Program-made: the position numbers and the translations under genes
The notes under the pieces: generated by a model
The model's input: only the letters and a program-made list of their open reading frames with translations
Databases searched by the model: none
What the model was told of the DNA's origin: nothing
In this document: piece by piece, positions 8,543 through 18,066 of the stretch
How positions within the stretch are numbered: the stretch's first letter is position 1
Layout: every line of letters begins with the position of its first letter
Origin: Colimorpha_A sp900556615
GTDB taxonomy: Bacteria > Bacillota > Clostridia > Oscillospirales > CAG-272
Assembly: GCA_963598415.1 (NCBI GenBank)
Contig: CAVBUH010000041.1
Coordinates: 1-64,000 of the forward strand
Reading direction: 5' to 3'
DNA length: 64,000 nucleotides

Positions 8543-11500
8543 TCAGTATTCAAAGGTTCCGTCATAAACTGAAACGGCATTTCCGCTTAGTGTTATACCG
8601 TCGTCAGAATAGTTTACCGTAAGATCGCCGCCATCGAGGCGAACAGTTATGTCACATCCATAATCGCAAAGACCGTTTTTTACTGCTGCCGCAGCAGCGG
8701 CGCAGGCTCCGGTTCCGCAAGCAAGCGTTTCGCCGTTTCCGCGTTCCCATACGCGAACGCGCAGACTTCTTCTGTTAATGACTCTTACAAATTCCGTGTT
8801 GATTCTTTTCGGGAAATATTCCGAATATTCAAACAGAGGCCCTATTTCGGAAAGCTCAAGTCCTTCGGCATTATCACAGAATAGGACGCAGTGCGGATTT
8901 CCGATGGAGACACAGGTGACGGTATATACTTTATCTGAGACGGATATCGGATAAGCGATCATGTTTTCGGAAGATACCGCAGCTCCCACGGAGACGGAGG
9001 AAAAATCGGCTTTTCCCATTTCTGCGGTTACCGAGCTGACTTTTCCATCTCTGGTAAAGATTTTCAGCTTTCTGATTCCGCTTGCGGTTTCTATTTTCAT
9101 ATGCTCACTTCTGACCATACCGTTGTCATACAGATACTTCGCAACGCAGCGAAGGTTATTTCCTGCCATTTGTCCTTCACTGCCGTCACGGTTAAAGGTG
9201 CGCATCTTGGCGTCGGCAATTTTGGAGGCTTCTATCAGAACGATTCCGTCTCCTCCGATTCCGAAATGAGATGTGCAGAGGTTCACGCACAGCGATTCGG
9301 GGCAGGTGATAGCGTGGTTGAAATTCTCTATAAAGATATAGTCGTTTCCGCAGGAATGCATTTTGGTAAAGTTGATTTTCTGTCTCCAGCGGCGCATTGC
9401 GTTGATATCAACGAGCTCAGTGTTGTCGGCGTTAAAGCATCCGGATATCATATCGGCAAGGGCATTTGCCGTGTCAAGCGAGGTTATGCATGGAATTCCC
9501 AGCTGCATAGCGCGACGATGAAGCGCTATGTAATCTCCCATGGTGGCATCCTTCACGGCGCCGGTGTAAACAATGTAATCAAGGGCTTTTCTTTCCATCA
9601 GATTGGTGATCTCGTTACCGTCCGTCGAATTTTTGATAAAGGTAACCGGGACCCCGATGCGGGAAATTTCCCTTGCCGTTCCGATTGTCGCATAAAGCTT
9701 GATTCCGAGGTCATAGAAGCGTTTGGCAAGGGGAATGACTTCCTGATAATCGTTTTCTTCAACACTGATAAGAATTCCTCTGTTTCCTCTGTGAGAAGGA
9801 ACCTTGAAGCCGGCGGCGGTAAGACCTTTAAAGAGTGCTTCCGCCATGTTTTTTCCTACTCCGAGAACTTCACCGGTGGATTTCATTTCCGGTCCGAGAA
9901 TCGAGTTGGCATCGTTTAGCTTTTCAAATGAAAAAACCGGCACTTTTACGGCGCAGTAGGGGGGCGTGCGATAAAGTCCCGTTCCCCAGCCGAGCTCGGA
10001 AAGCTTAGCGCCGAGCATTACCTTGGAAGCAATATCCACCATGGGTACATTTGTTACCTTACTGATGTACGGGATAGTACGGGACGCGCGGGGATTGACT
10101 TCGATGACATAGAGTTCATCGTTGTATATCAGATACTGGATGTTTACAAGCCCCTTGGTTCCGAGAGCAAGAGCCAGCTTTTCCGAGCAGTCGCATATTT
10201 TGCTGAGAAATTTATCGTTGAGATTATAGGGCGGGTATACGGCGATAGAATCTCCACTGTGTATTCCGGCGCGTTCAATATGCTCCATGATTCCGGGAAT
10301 AAGTACGTCCGTTCCGTCGGAGATTACGTCGACTTCAAGCTCCGTACCGGGCATATATTTATCGATAAGAACGGGATTATCGATACCTCCGGAGAGAATA
10401 TTCTCCATATAATGTATCGTTTGTTCATCGTTCCTCGAAATGACCATGTTCTGACCGCCGATTACATAAGACGGGCGGAGAAGGATCGGATATCCGAGAG
10501 CTTTCGTAGCCTGAAGCGCGCTTTCGGTGTCGGAAACTCCCATCCCTCTCGGTCTGCTTATTCCAAAGCTCTCAAGGAGAGCGTCAAAACGGCTTCTGTC
10601 CTCTGCGATATCAATGCTTTCGGCGGAAGTGCCGAGGATCATGATTCCGTGCTTATCAAGGTATTGTGTCAGCTTTATTGCGGTTTGACCTCCGAACGCC
10701 ACAACAACGCCGATTGGGTTTTCAACCTCAATGATGTTCATTACATCCTCCGGCGTAAGAGGTTCAAAATAGAGCCTGTCGGAGATATCGTAGTCGGTTG
10801 AGACGGTTTCAGGGTTGTTGTTTACAAGGACAATTTCATAGCCAAGCTCTCTGAGCGTTTTAACACAGTGTACGGAGCTGTAATCAAACTCAATTCCTTG
10901 TCCGATTCTGATAGGACCGGAACCGATTACCATGATTACATCTCGTTCGCTGCGGGGATGCTTTCTTGATTCGCAGCAGTTGTCATAGCAGGAGTAAAAA
11001 TAGGGTGTAACCGCTCTGAATTCCGCGGCGCAGGTGTCAACCATTTTATAGCTTGCGGAACGGTGCGGAATATTTTTTAGCCCGGTTATCCTTTTCAGTG
11101 CGGAATCGGTATAGCCGAGCTTTTTCGCACTGAGGTAGTCCGTCTCGGAAAGCGTGGTATTTGCTATTTTCTTTTCAAAATCAGCAAGCTTTTTCAGCTT
11201 TTGCAGAAACCAGTCATCAATTTTTGTAATATCATGTATCTGATCAAGCGGGATACCGTTTTTTATTGCCTCGAATACAGTGAATATACGTCTGTCGTTC
11301 TGCTCTGAAAGCCGTTTCAAAATCGATTCATCGGAGAGGGGGGCGGCATTAAGCGTATCCAGGGATATTTCTGCGCCGCGTACCGCTTTCATCAGCGCCG
11401 CTTCAAACGAAGAAGCAATTGCCATGACTTCACCGGTGGCTTTCATCTGCGTTCCGAGCTTTCTACTTGAGCCGGCAAATTTATCAAACGGCCATTTCGG

Positions 11501-12571
11501 AAATTTTACGACGACATAGTCGAGAGCCGGCTCAAAGCAGGCGCATGTCTTTCCGGTGATATCGTTTTTGATTTCGTCAAGATGATAACCGAGCGCAATC
11601 TTGGCGGTAATTTTGGCAATCGGATATCCGGTTGCTTTTGAGGCAAGAGCGGAGGAGCGTGAAACACGCGGGTTTACTTCGATGACTGCATATTCAAAGC
11701 TGTTCGGATTCAGTGCGAATTGACAATTACAGCCTCCGACAATTCCTATGGAGGAAATAATATCAAGAGAGGCGGTACGGAGCATTTGATATTCCTTGTC
11801 GGAAAGAGTAAGCGCCGGAGCAACTACAATAGAATCTCCGGTATGTATTCCGACCGGATCGACATTCTCCATAGAACAAACGGCAATAACATTTCCGCAT
11901 GCATCCCGCATGGTTTCAAATTCGATTTCCTTCCATCCGGAGATGCATTTCTCAATCAGTACCTGAGTGATTGGGGAGAGATCAAGACCTGCAGAAGCAA
12001 TCACCGTAAGCTCCTCTTTGTCGGAAGCAATGCCGCCGCCCGAGCCTCCGAGAGTGAATGCCGGACGGACGATTACAGGATAACCGATGTTTTCTGCAAC
12101 AGAGAGCGCGGTTTCAAGATCGTTTGCGATATCCGACGGAACACAGGGCTGCCCTATTTTTTTCATCGTATCACGAAAAAGCTCTCTGTCCTCCGCCTTC
12201 ATGATGGCGTCAATGTCGGATCCGAGTAGGCGAACTCCGTATTTTTGCAGAATTCCGTTTTCTGACAGCTTCAATGCAATGTTAAGACCTGTTTGTCCTC
12301 CGAGCCCGGCAAGAAGTCCGTCGGGACGCTCTTTTTCAATAATTCTTGCGACGGTTTCCGGATTCAGGGGTTCGAGATAGATTTCGTCGGCAAGGGTTTT
12401 ATCCGTCATAATTGTGGCGGGATTGGAATTGACGAGAACAACATTGATTCCCTCTTCCTTAAGAACACGGCATGCCTGTGCTCCTGCATAATCAAATTCG
12501 GCAGCCTGACCTATGATGATCGGTCCCGAACCGATTACAAGTACTTTGCGTATCGTATTATCCTTTGGCAT
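8543..12571 (-). CDS. carB-dapF: Carbamoyl-phosphate synthase large subunit fused to diaminopimelate epimerase (CarB-DapF)
   Basis: One uninterrupted frame of 1342 residues. Residues 1 to about 1064 are a complete CarB: two ATP-grasp halves that make carboxyphosphate and then carbamoyl phosphate from glutamine-derived ammonia, followed by the MGS-like allosteric domain (from about 935). Residues 1065-1342 (nucleotides 9379-8543) are a full-length DapF of 278 residues starting KINFTKMHSCGND. Both DapF catalytic cysteines are present: Cys1142 in NNLRCVAKYL and Cys1285 in LACGTGACAA, with GNGETLA before the second. DapF converts LL- to meso-diaminopimelate for lysine and peptidoglycan. The join (ELVDINAMRRWRQ-KINFT) has no obvious linker and no internal stop. 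The start overlaps the carA end by 14 bases and follows GGAGG. Confidence 0.95.
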   Translation of the reverse strand: MPKDNTIRKVLVIGSGPIIIGQAAEFDYAGAQACRVLKEEGINVVLVNSNPATIMTDKTLADEIYLEPLNPETVARIIEKERPDGLLAGLGGQTGLNIALKLSENGILQKYGVRLLGSDIDAIMKAEDRELFRDTMKKIGQPCVPSDIANDLETALSVAENIGYPVIVRPAFTLGGSGGGIASDKEELTVIASAGLDLSPITQVLIEKCISGWKEIEFETMRDACGNVIAVCSMENVDPVGIHTGDSIVVAPALTLSDKEYQMLRTASLDIISSIGIVGGCNCQFALNPNSFEYAVIEVNPRVSRSSALASKATGYPIAKITAKIALGYHLDEIKNDITGKTCACFEPALDYVVVKFPKWPFDKFAGSSRKLGTQMKATGEVMAIASSFEAALMKAVRGAEISLDTLNAAPLSDESILKRLSEQNDRRIFTVFEAIKNGIPLDQIHDITKIDDWFLQKLKKLADFEKKIANTTLSETDYLSAKKLGYTDSALKRITGLKNIPHRSASYKMVDTCAAEFRAVTPYFYSCYDNCCESRKHPRSERDVIMVIGSGPIRIGQGIEFDYSSVHCVKTLRELGYEIVLVNNNPETVSTDYDISDRLYFEPLTPEDVMNIIEVENPIGVVVAFGGQTAIKLTQYLDKHGIMILGTSAESIDIAEDRSRFDALLESFGISRPRGMGVSDTESALQATKALGYPILLRPSYVIGGQNMVISRNDEQTIHYMENILSGGIDNPVLIDKYMPGTELEVDVISDGTDVLIPGIMEHIERAGIHSGDSIAVYPPYNLNDKFLSKICDCSEKLALALGTKGLVNIQYLIYNDELYVIEVNPRASRTIPYISKVTNVPMVDIASKVMLGAKLSELGWGTGLYRTPPYCAVKVPVFSFEKLNDANSILGPEMKSTGEVLGVGKNMAEALFKGLTAAGFKVPSHRGNRGILISVEENDYQEVIPLAKRFYDLGIKLYATIGTAREISRIGVPVTFIKNSTDGNEITNLMERKALDYIVYTGAVKDATMGDYIALHRRAMQLGIPCITSLDTANALADMISGCFNADNTELVDINAMRRWRQKINFTKMHSCGNDYIFIENFNHAITCPESLCVNLCTSHFGIGGDGIVLIEASKIADAKMRTFNRDGSEGQMAGNNLRCVAKYLYDNGMVRSEHMKIETASGIRKLKIFTRDGKVSSVTAEMGKADFSSVSVGAAVSSENMIAYPISVSDKVYTVTCVSIGNPHCVLFCDNAEGLELSEIGPLFEYSEYFPKRINTEFVRVINRRSLRVRVWERGNGETLACGTGACAAAAAAVKNGLCDYGCDITVRLDGGDLTVNYSDDGITLSGNAVSVYDGTFEY

Positions 12572-13646
12572 TTTTAGAGTCCTCCATCATCGAAATGAAT
12601 CTGTCGAACAGAAAAGCAGTATCTTTCGGACCGGAGCATGCCTCCGGATGAAACTGTACGGTAAAGCATTGTTTCCCGGGATAGTTTATTCCCTCGCAGC
12701 TTCCGTCGTTCGCATTAACAAAGCTGATCTGACCTGCCTCGGAGAGGCTGTCGCTGATGACGGCGTATCCGTGATTCTGACTGGTGATATAGGTTCGTCC
12801 CGTCAGATTATCATGTACAGGCTGATTTCCTCCTCTGTGACCGTAAAGAAGCTTCTCGGTTTTTCCTCCCATGGCAAGCGCGGTTAGCTGATGTCCGAGA
12901 CATATTCCGAAAATAGGCAGCTTTCCTATCAGTTTTTTCAGTTCGGCAATACAGGAGAGATTTTCCGCAGGATCTCCCGGTCCGTTTGAAAGCATTACGC
13001 CGTCGGGAGCAGAGGAGAGAATACTCTCGGCAGAGGTATGATAAGGGACCACCGTAACCTCGCATCCGCGGCTGCAAAGGCTTCTTATGATATTTTGCTT
13101 CGCACCGTAATCGATAAGTGTCACGGAATACTTTTTTTGACCTATGGCGGGAAATATTTCCGCTTGTCTGCGACTGACCTTCGGTACGGCATTTTTTACT
13201 GAATATGCGTTTATTTCGGCAAGAGCATCGTTTACATTCTCCGGCAGTTTATCGCATATTACGGCGTTCATAACGCCTCCCTCCCGTATAACGGTTGTGA
13301 GATATCTTGTATCGATTCCGCAGATCCCGCAAATTCCTTGATGTTTCAAGTATGCGTCAAGGGTGTACTGACATCTGAAATTAGATGGGGTATCGCAGCA
13401 TTCCCTGACAATATATCCGTGAAGCGCCGGCTTTCCTTCAAAATCCTCTTCAATAACGCCGTAATTGCCGATGAGAGGAAAGGTTTGTATTACGATTTGT
13501 CCCGCGTAGCTCGGATCTGTCAGAGTTTCAAGATATCCTTCCATTCCTGTGGTGAAGACCAACTCTCCCATACAGCTTCCGTCAGCACCGATGCGTTCTC
13601 CCTCAAATATTTCTCCGTTTCCGAGTATTAAGTATGCTTTTTTCAT
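12558..13646 (-). CDS. carA: Carbamoyl-phosphate synthase small subunit
   Basis: Glutaminase subunit that feeds ammonia to CarB. The N-terminal CPSase domain begins KKAYLILGNGE, and the class I glutamine amidotransferase domain has the nucleophile motif FGICLGHQL and the histidine/glutamate pair in FHPEA. Start is set at ATG 13646 because GGAG lies seven bases upstream; the in-frame ATG at 13667 would overlap argD and lacks a site. That gives 362 residues, the usual length. It overlaps carB-dapF by 14 bases, which implies translational coupling of the two subunits. Confidence 0.95.
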   Translation of the reverse strand: MKKAYLILGNGEIFEGERIGADGSCMGELVFTTGMEGYLETLTDPSYAGQIVIQTFPLIGNYGVIEEDFEGKPALHGYIVRECCDTPSNFRCQYTLDAYLKHQGICGICGIDTRYLTTVIREGGVMNAVICDKLPENVNDALAEINAYSVKNAVPKVSRRQAEIFPAIGQKKYSVTLIDYGAKQNIIRSLCSRGCEVTVVPYHTSAESILSSAPDGVMLSNGPGDPAENLSCIAELKKLIGKLPIFGICLGHQLTALAMGGKTEKLLYGHRGGNQPVHDNLTGRTYITSQNHGYAVISDSLSEAGQISFVNANDGSCEGINYPGKQCFTVQFHPEACSGPKDTAFLFDRFISMMEDSKNAKG

Positions 13647-13656
13647 AGACACTCCG

Positions 13657-14823
13657 TTATTCCGCACATACGGTTTTGATTATTTCTATTGCTTCCTGAA
13701 GAATCTCCATAGGTATATTCAGTGCGGGAAGAAGTCGTACCTTGTCTTTGGCAGTGAGACAGAGCACTCCTTTTTCGATACAGGCTTTTACGATCTCAGA
13801 GGCAGGTTTTACGGTTTTAATGCCTATCATAAGTCCCATACCGGATACGGAGAGGATACCTTCGGCTCCGGAGAAGGAGTCAAAGATATATCGGCTTTTT
13901 TGATTTACTGTATCAAGAAGCTTGTCGTCAAGCCGTTCGATAATGCTTACTGCTCCGGCACAGCATACCGGGTTTCCTCCGAAGGTAGAGCCGTGTTCTC
14001 CGAATCCCAGCGTTTTTTCAACTTTTTCTCCGAGAAGGACCGCTCCGATGGGAAGCCCGCCTCCGAGTCCTTTTGCTGTTGTCACAATATCCGGCTTGAT
14101 TCCGTAATTCATATAAGCATAAAGCTTTCCGGTACGTCCGTTTCCGGTCTGTACCTCATCGACGATGAGGAGTATGTCCTCTTTTTCGGTCAAAGTGCGA
14201 AGCTCTCTTACAAAGTCCGGTTCAAGGGGGATAACGCCGCCTTCACCCTGGATACATTCTATCATGACCGCGGCAACCTTATTTTGCGATATCATGCTTG
14301 TGATACCGGCGATATCTCCGGAATCTGCATATAAAAATCCGGGCGTGAGGGGCTGAAAAAGCTCATGATAATGCTCCTGTCCCGTGGCGGAAAGTGTAGT
14401 TATGGTTCGACCGTGAAAGCTGTTTTTTAGCGTTATAATGTTAAAATATTCGTTTTCTTTTTTATCTTGTGCATATTTCCGCGCTGTTTTTATTGCACAC
14501 TCATTTGCTTCCGCACCGGAGTTCCCGAAGAAAACCTTTTTCATACCGGTTTTTTTGCATAGAAGCTCGGCAAGCTCGGCACAGGGAGAAGTATAATATA
14601 AATTTGACATATGCTGAACTTTGTCAAGCTGACCGATTACCGCCTTTTTCCATATCTCGTCGGTGATACCGAAGGAGGTGACACCGATTCCGGATCCCAT
14701 GTCGATATATCGTTTTCCGTCGCCACCAAAGACGACGGAACCTTTTCCTGATACAATCTCGACCGGATAGCGCGCATAAGTATTGGCGATATAGGCTTTG
14801 TCTTTTTCCTGTAGAATACTCAT
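13657..14823 (-). CDS. argD: Acetylornithine aminotransferase
   Basis: PLP enzyme that transaminates N-acetylglutamate semialdehyde to N-acetylornithine. Class III aminotransferase features are visible: FGNSGAEANECAIK near the cofactor phosphate site, LLIVDEVQTGNGRTGK, and the Schiff-base lysine in TTAKGLGGGLPIGA. ATG 14823 is preferred because GGAG is seven bases upstream; two earlier starts (to 14853) lack a site. The stop lies 10 bases before carA. A gap of about 150 bases with two hairpins separates it from argB. Confidence 0.95.
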   Translation of the reverse strand: MSILQEKDKAYIANTYARYPVEIVSGKGSVVFGGDGKRYIDMGSGIGVTSFGITDEIWKKAVIGQLDKVQHMSNLYYTSPCAELAELLCKKTGMKKVFFGNSGAEANECAIKTARKYAQDKKENEYFNIITLKNSFHGRTITTLSATGQEHYHELFQPLTPGFLYADSGDIAGITSMISQNKVAAVMIECIQGEGGVIPLEPDFVRELRTLTEKEDILLIVDEVQTGNGRTGKLYAYMNYGIKPDIVTTAKGLGGGLPIGAVLLGEKVEKTLGFGEHGSTFGGNPVCCAGAVSIIERLDDKLLDTVNQKSRYIFDSFSGAEGILSVSGMGLMIGIKTVKPASEIVKACIEKGVLCLTAKDKVRLLPALNIPMEILQEAIEIIKTVCAE

Positions 14824-14880
14824 TTTAATCTCCATTCTGACGCATAGTGTCAACGCAAATAGGAATGAAATTCGACTGTG

Positions 14881-14977
14881 TTTTCCTTGGAAACAAAAAT
14901 GGGTTGGGGCCCATTTTTAAGGAAAATTTGCGCGTGAAATAACGGTACAAAAAGTCCGATTTCATGTAATTTCACGC
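14881..14977 (-). promoter_or_regulatory. Two stem-loops in the argB-argD spacer
   Basis: Directly after the argB stop, GCGTGAAAT (14932-14940) pairs with ATTTCACGC (14969-14977), a 9-bp perfect stem. Next, AAAAATGGG (14895-14903) pairs with CCCATTTTT (14910-14918). The latter is extended by TTTTCCTT (14881-14888) with AAGGAAAA (14919-14926) after a bulge. On the minus strand the inner stem ends in T-rich sequence. It could be a partial terminator or an mRNA-processing signal lowering argD/carAB relative to argCJB. Confidence 0.55.
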
Positions 14978-15840
14978 TATTCTCCCGTAACCATCGTTCC
15001 GGCTCCCTCATCGGTAAGGATTTCCATCAGTATCGAATGAGGAACCCGTCCGTCCATGATAATAACTTTTTTTACCCCCCGGTGTATTGCGTCAATGCAG
15101 CAGTTAACCTTCGGAATCATTCCTCCGGATATGATCCCGTCTTCAAAAAGCTTTTCCGCTTCCTGAATCGTCATGTCGGGAATCAGCGTTGACGGGTCAT
15201 CTTTGTCGCGAAGAATTCCGGCGATGTCGGTCATCATAATCAGGCGCTTTGCGTTCAGAGCGCCTGCAATACAGGCCGCCGCAGTGTCTCCGTTTATATT
15301 GTAGATATTTCCGGCTTTGTCGCAGCCTATTGTGGAGATAACGGGAATGTAGCCGTTTTCAAGAAGATCGGTGACCGGTTCAATATTTATCTCCTTGATA
15401 TTGCCGACAAAACCGAGACGCGGATCCCGCATGGAAGCGGTAATAAGACCGCCGTCAATGCCGGATATTCCCATGGCTTTTCCGCCCTTCATTTCAAGAA
15501 GATTGACAAGAGATTTATTAACTTTTCCGGCGAGAACCATTTGAACGATATCGACGGTTTCTTTGTCGGTTATCCGCAAGCCGTCTACAAATTCCGCTTT
15601 TTTTCCGAGTTTTGTCATAATTTCGTTAATCTCGGGACCTCCGCCATGTACAAGCACCACTTTTACGCCGATTAAGCGCAGAAGAACAATATCCATCATA
15701 ACCTGTTCTTTGAGCTGCTCGTTGATCATAGCGTTCCCGCCGTATTTAACGACTACGATTTGTCCGTTGTATTTCTGAATATAGGGAAGCGCCTGCGTTA
15801 TAACCTCGGCGCGCTGCGAGTTTGAAAATAAGCTGTCCAT
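14977..15840 (-). CDS. argB: Acetylglutamate kinase
   Basis: Phosphorylates N-acetylglutamate, the second step of the cyclic arginine pathway. The amino-acid kinase fold is shown by VVKYGGNAM at the N-terminus (catalytic lysine), VLVHGGGPEIN, the NINGDTAAA nucleotide region and a GGMIPKV loop. Length of 287 residues is typical. ATG 15840 follows AGGAG, and the gap to argJ is 14 bases. An N-terminal helix precedes the kinase core (ALPYIQKYNGQ), as in arginine-sensitive enzymes, so feedback inhibition by arginine is possible. Confidence 0.95.
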   Translation of the reverse strand: MDSLFSNSQRAEVITQALPYIQKYNGQIVVVKYGGNAMINEQLKEQVMMDIVLLRLIGVKVVLVHGGGPEINEIMTKLGKKAEFVDGLRITDKETVDIVQMVLAGKVNKSLVNLLEMKGGKAMGISGIDGGLITASMRDPRLGFVGNIKEINIEPVTDLLENGYIPVISTIGCDKAGNIYNINGDTAAACIAGALNAKRLIMMTDIAGILRDKDDPSTLIPDMTIQEAEKLFEDGIISGGMIPKVNCCIDAIHRGVKKVIIMDGRVPHSILMEILTDEGAGTMVTGE

Positions 15841-15854
15841 CGGTAATCTCCTGC

Positions 15855-17069
15855 TTAAGTGCGGTAATCGCCATTGATTTTTACATAATCGTAGGTTAAA
15901 TCACAACCCCATGCCGTCGCCTCTGCTTCTCCGTCGTGAAGCCCGATATGAATGGTGATTTCCTTTTTCAGCAGTATTTCCTTTGCCTTTTGTTCGGAAA
16001 ATTCGATTCCCGAACCATCTTGGCATACGTCGATACAACCTGCTTCCGATTCAAAGGAAACGCTGATCTTGTTTACATCGACCTCGGCTCCGCTGTAGCC
16101 GATGGCGCAGAGAACACGTCCCCAATTCGCGTCGGCTCCGAACATGGCGGCTTTCAGAAGGCTTGAACAGATTACGCTTTTGGCAACCGTTTTCGCAGTG
16201 AGAATCGTTTTTGCACCGCTCACTTTGCATTCAAGAAGCTTTGTTGCCCCCTCCCCGTCTCCTGCTATCATGCGGCACAGATATACGTTGACGGTATTAA
16301 GGGCTTTCATAAATTCCGAAAAATCCTCTCCGTCCGAGCTAATCGTATCGTTTCCCGCCATACCGTTGGCAAGCACCGTTACCATATCATTTGTGGAGGT
16401 ATCTCCGTCTATACTGACCATATTAAAGGTATCCGCAATATCGCTTTTCAGTGCCTTAGCAAGCATTTCAGGGGAGATGGAAACATCGGTAGTTATGAAT
16501 ACCAGCATGGTCGCCATGTTAGGATGTATCATACCGCTCCCTTTTGCAATTCCTCCGATATGACACGTTTTACTGCCTATCGTAAATTCTACTGCAATTT
16601 CCTTGACGACCGTATCGGTGGTCATAATTGCTTCCGCCGCTTCCTTGCTTCCTGAAGCGGACAGGGAAGAGACAAGCGGAGAAATTCCGTTTGCAATCGG
16701 GGTAATATCAAGCGGTTGTCCGATAACTCCGGTTGAAGCTATCACGATATCGGTTGCTTTAATTCCGAGAGCAGAGGCGGCGATATCACTCATTTTTTCC
16801 GCGATTTCGATTCCGTCGGCATTACAGGTATTGGCGTTTCCGCTGTTGCAGATCACTGCCTGTGCAATACCGTCGGAAAGGTGTTTTTTTGTTACGGTTA
16901 AAGGCGCTCCTTTAACGAGATTCGTGGTGTAGACTGCCGCTGCTGTCGCAGGCGTCTCGCTGTAAATCAGCGCGAGGTCGCGTTTGGAGCGGTTTTTGCG
17001 GATTCCGCAGTGTATTCCTCCGGCTTTGAAGCCTTTTGCGGCACAGACGCCGCCTTCCGTTATTTTCAT
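15855..17069 (-). CDS. argJ: Glutamate N-acetyltransferase / ornithine acetyltransferase
   Basis: Transfers acetyl from N-acetylornithine to glutamate, closing the acetyl cycle; it may also use acetyl-CoA. The autocleavage site is visible in KGSGMIHPNMATML, where cleavage occurs between Ala and Thr and the new N-terminal Thr becomes the nucleophile. Other conserved parts are the AVICNSGNANTC oxyanion region and DADWGR-like GADANWGRVL. ATG 17069 fits AAAGGA; a TTG five codons upstream is less likely. It starts 11 bases after the argC stop. No separate argA or argE is seen, consistent with the cyclic route. Confidence 0.95.
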   Translation of the reverse strand: MKITEGGVCAAKGFKAGGIHCGIRKNRSKRDLALIYSETPATAAAVYTTNLVKGAPLTVTKKHLSDGIAQAVICNSGNANTCNADGIEIAEKMSDIAASALGIKATDIVIASTGVIGQPLDITPIANGISPLVSSLSASGSKEAAEAIMTTDTVVKEIAVEFTIGSKTCHIGGIAKGSGMIHPNMATMLVFITTDVSISPEMLAKALKSDIADTFNMVSIDGDTSTNDMVTVLANGMAGNDTISSDGEDFSEFMKALNTVNVYLCRMIAGDGEGATKLLECKVSGAKTILTAKTVAKSVICSSLLKAAMFGADANWGRVLCAIGYSGAEVDVNKISVSFESEAGCIDVCQDGSGIEFSEQKAKEILLKKEITIHIGLHDGEAEATAWGCDLTYDYVKINGDYRT

Positions 17070-17080
17070 GTCGTTTCCTT

Positions 17081-18013
17081 TCAATTGTTCGGTATATTCA
17101 ACCCGCAGGTTTCTTGAACCCCGAGCAGTATATTCATATTTTGAATTGCCGCGCCGGAAGCGCCTTTTCCCAAATTATCAAATATCGCAGTCAGGAGTAT
17201 TCTCTCATCGTTTCCCGATACCGTGATAAGCATGTCGTCACGTCCTGACAGCATGGCGGCAGAGATAAAACCTCTGTCGTCTGCCTTTTCGGAATATCGG
17301 ACGATTTTTCCCGTATAGGTGCTTTGATAAATTTCCTTTATATCCTTTGGCGAGCCGTTTATCAATTCGGCAAAAAGCGGAACGGTTACCTCCATGCCGC
17401 TGTAAAAATCAGCAACGATAGGGCAAAAAACAGGGGAAGTCTTCAGCCCGCTGATGCGTGTCATCTCCTTTAAGTGCTTATGCTGCTGAGAGAGTGCATA
17501 CTGCCTGGGAGCCGAGTAAGATAGCGGGCGTTCCTTCGATTCATATTCCGCAATCATTTTCTTCCCTCCGCCGGAGTAGCCGGTTAGAGAAAAGCAGGTA
17601 AGCGGCGTATCCTTTTTTATGATTCCAACCCTGATAAGAGGCTCAGTAAGAGCAATAAAACCGCTTGCGTGACAGCCCGGATTTGCAATACGTCTTGAAT
17701 TTTTGATAACGTCTCTTTTTCCCCAAAGCTCAGGGAAGCCGTAAGACCATTCCGGCTCTGTCCTGTGAGCGGTTGAGGTATCGATGACGGCGGTATGGGG
17801 ACTAGAGATAAGTGTCATCGCTTCAACAGCCGCTTCATCCGGGAGGCAGAGAAATACGATATCAGCGGAATTGAGAGCCTCTTTTCTTGCTTCCGTATCT
17901 TTTCTTAAAGATTCCGGCAGGCTGATAAGCTTTATATCCTTTCTGCTCAAAAGTCTCTCGTTGATACGCAGTCCGGTTGTTCCTGCGCTTCCGTCTATAA
18001 ATATTTTTGTCAT
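17081..18013 (-). CDS. argC: N-acetyl-gamma-glutamyl-phosphate reductase (short, type 2 form)
   Basis: NADPH-dependent reduction of N-acetylglutamyl phosphate to the semialdehyde. The N-terminus FIDGSAGTTGLRI is the nucleotide-binding loop, and NPGCHASGF carries the catalytic cysteine. At 310 residues with this start it matches the short type 2 ArgC group and not the 345-residue form. ATG 18013 follows AAAGGA. It is the first gene of the operon, and a promoter and ARG-box-like operator lie directly upstream. Confidence 0.94.
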   Translation of the reverse strand: MTKIFIDGSAGTTGLRINERLLSRKDIKLISLPESLRKDTEARKEALNSADIVFLCLPDEAAVEAMTLISSPHTAVIDTSTAHRTEPEWSYGFPELWGKRDVIKNSRRIANPGCHASGFIALTEPLIRVGIIKKDTPLTCFSLTGYSGGGKKMIAEYESKERPLSYSAPRQYALSQQHKHLKEMTRISGLKTSPVFCPIVADFYSGMEVTVPLFAELINGSPKDIKEIYQSTYTGKIVRYSEKADDRGFISAAMLSGRDDMLITVSGNDERILLTAIFDNLGKGASGAAIQNMNILLGVQETCGLNIPNN

Positions 18014-18025
18014 GATTTTGTCCTT

Positions 18026-18045
18026 TGAATGTATATATATTCATA
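18026..18045 (-). promoter_or_regulatory. ARG box (ArgR/AhrC operator) upstream of argC
   Basis: On the minus strand the site reads TATGAATATATATACATTCA. Against the ARG-box consensus TNTGNATWWWWATNCANA it fits 13 of 14 defined positions. It sits between the promoter and the argC start codon, where binding of arginine-loaded ArgR would block early elongation or initiation. A second GAAT/ATTC dyad overlapping the -10 (about 18061-18078) is a degenerate partner, as paired boxes are usual. Confidence 0.75.
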
Positions 18046-18066
18046 AAATCGATGTGATATACGAAT

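Noticed and set aside
9101..9919. Open frame of 272 codons on the plus strand opposite carB-dapF
   Set aside because: It is antisense to a well-conserved enzyme with every catalytic motif intact, has no ribosome-binding site and no recognisable family.
13549..14334. Open frame of 261 codons on the plus strand opposite carA and argD
   Set aside because: Shadow of two convincing genes on the minus strand; unusual composition and no start site.
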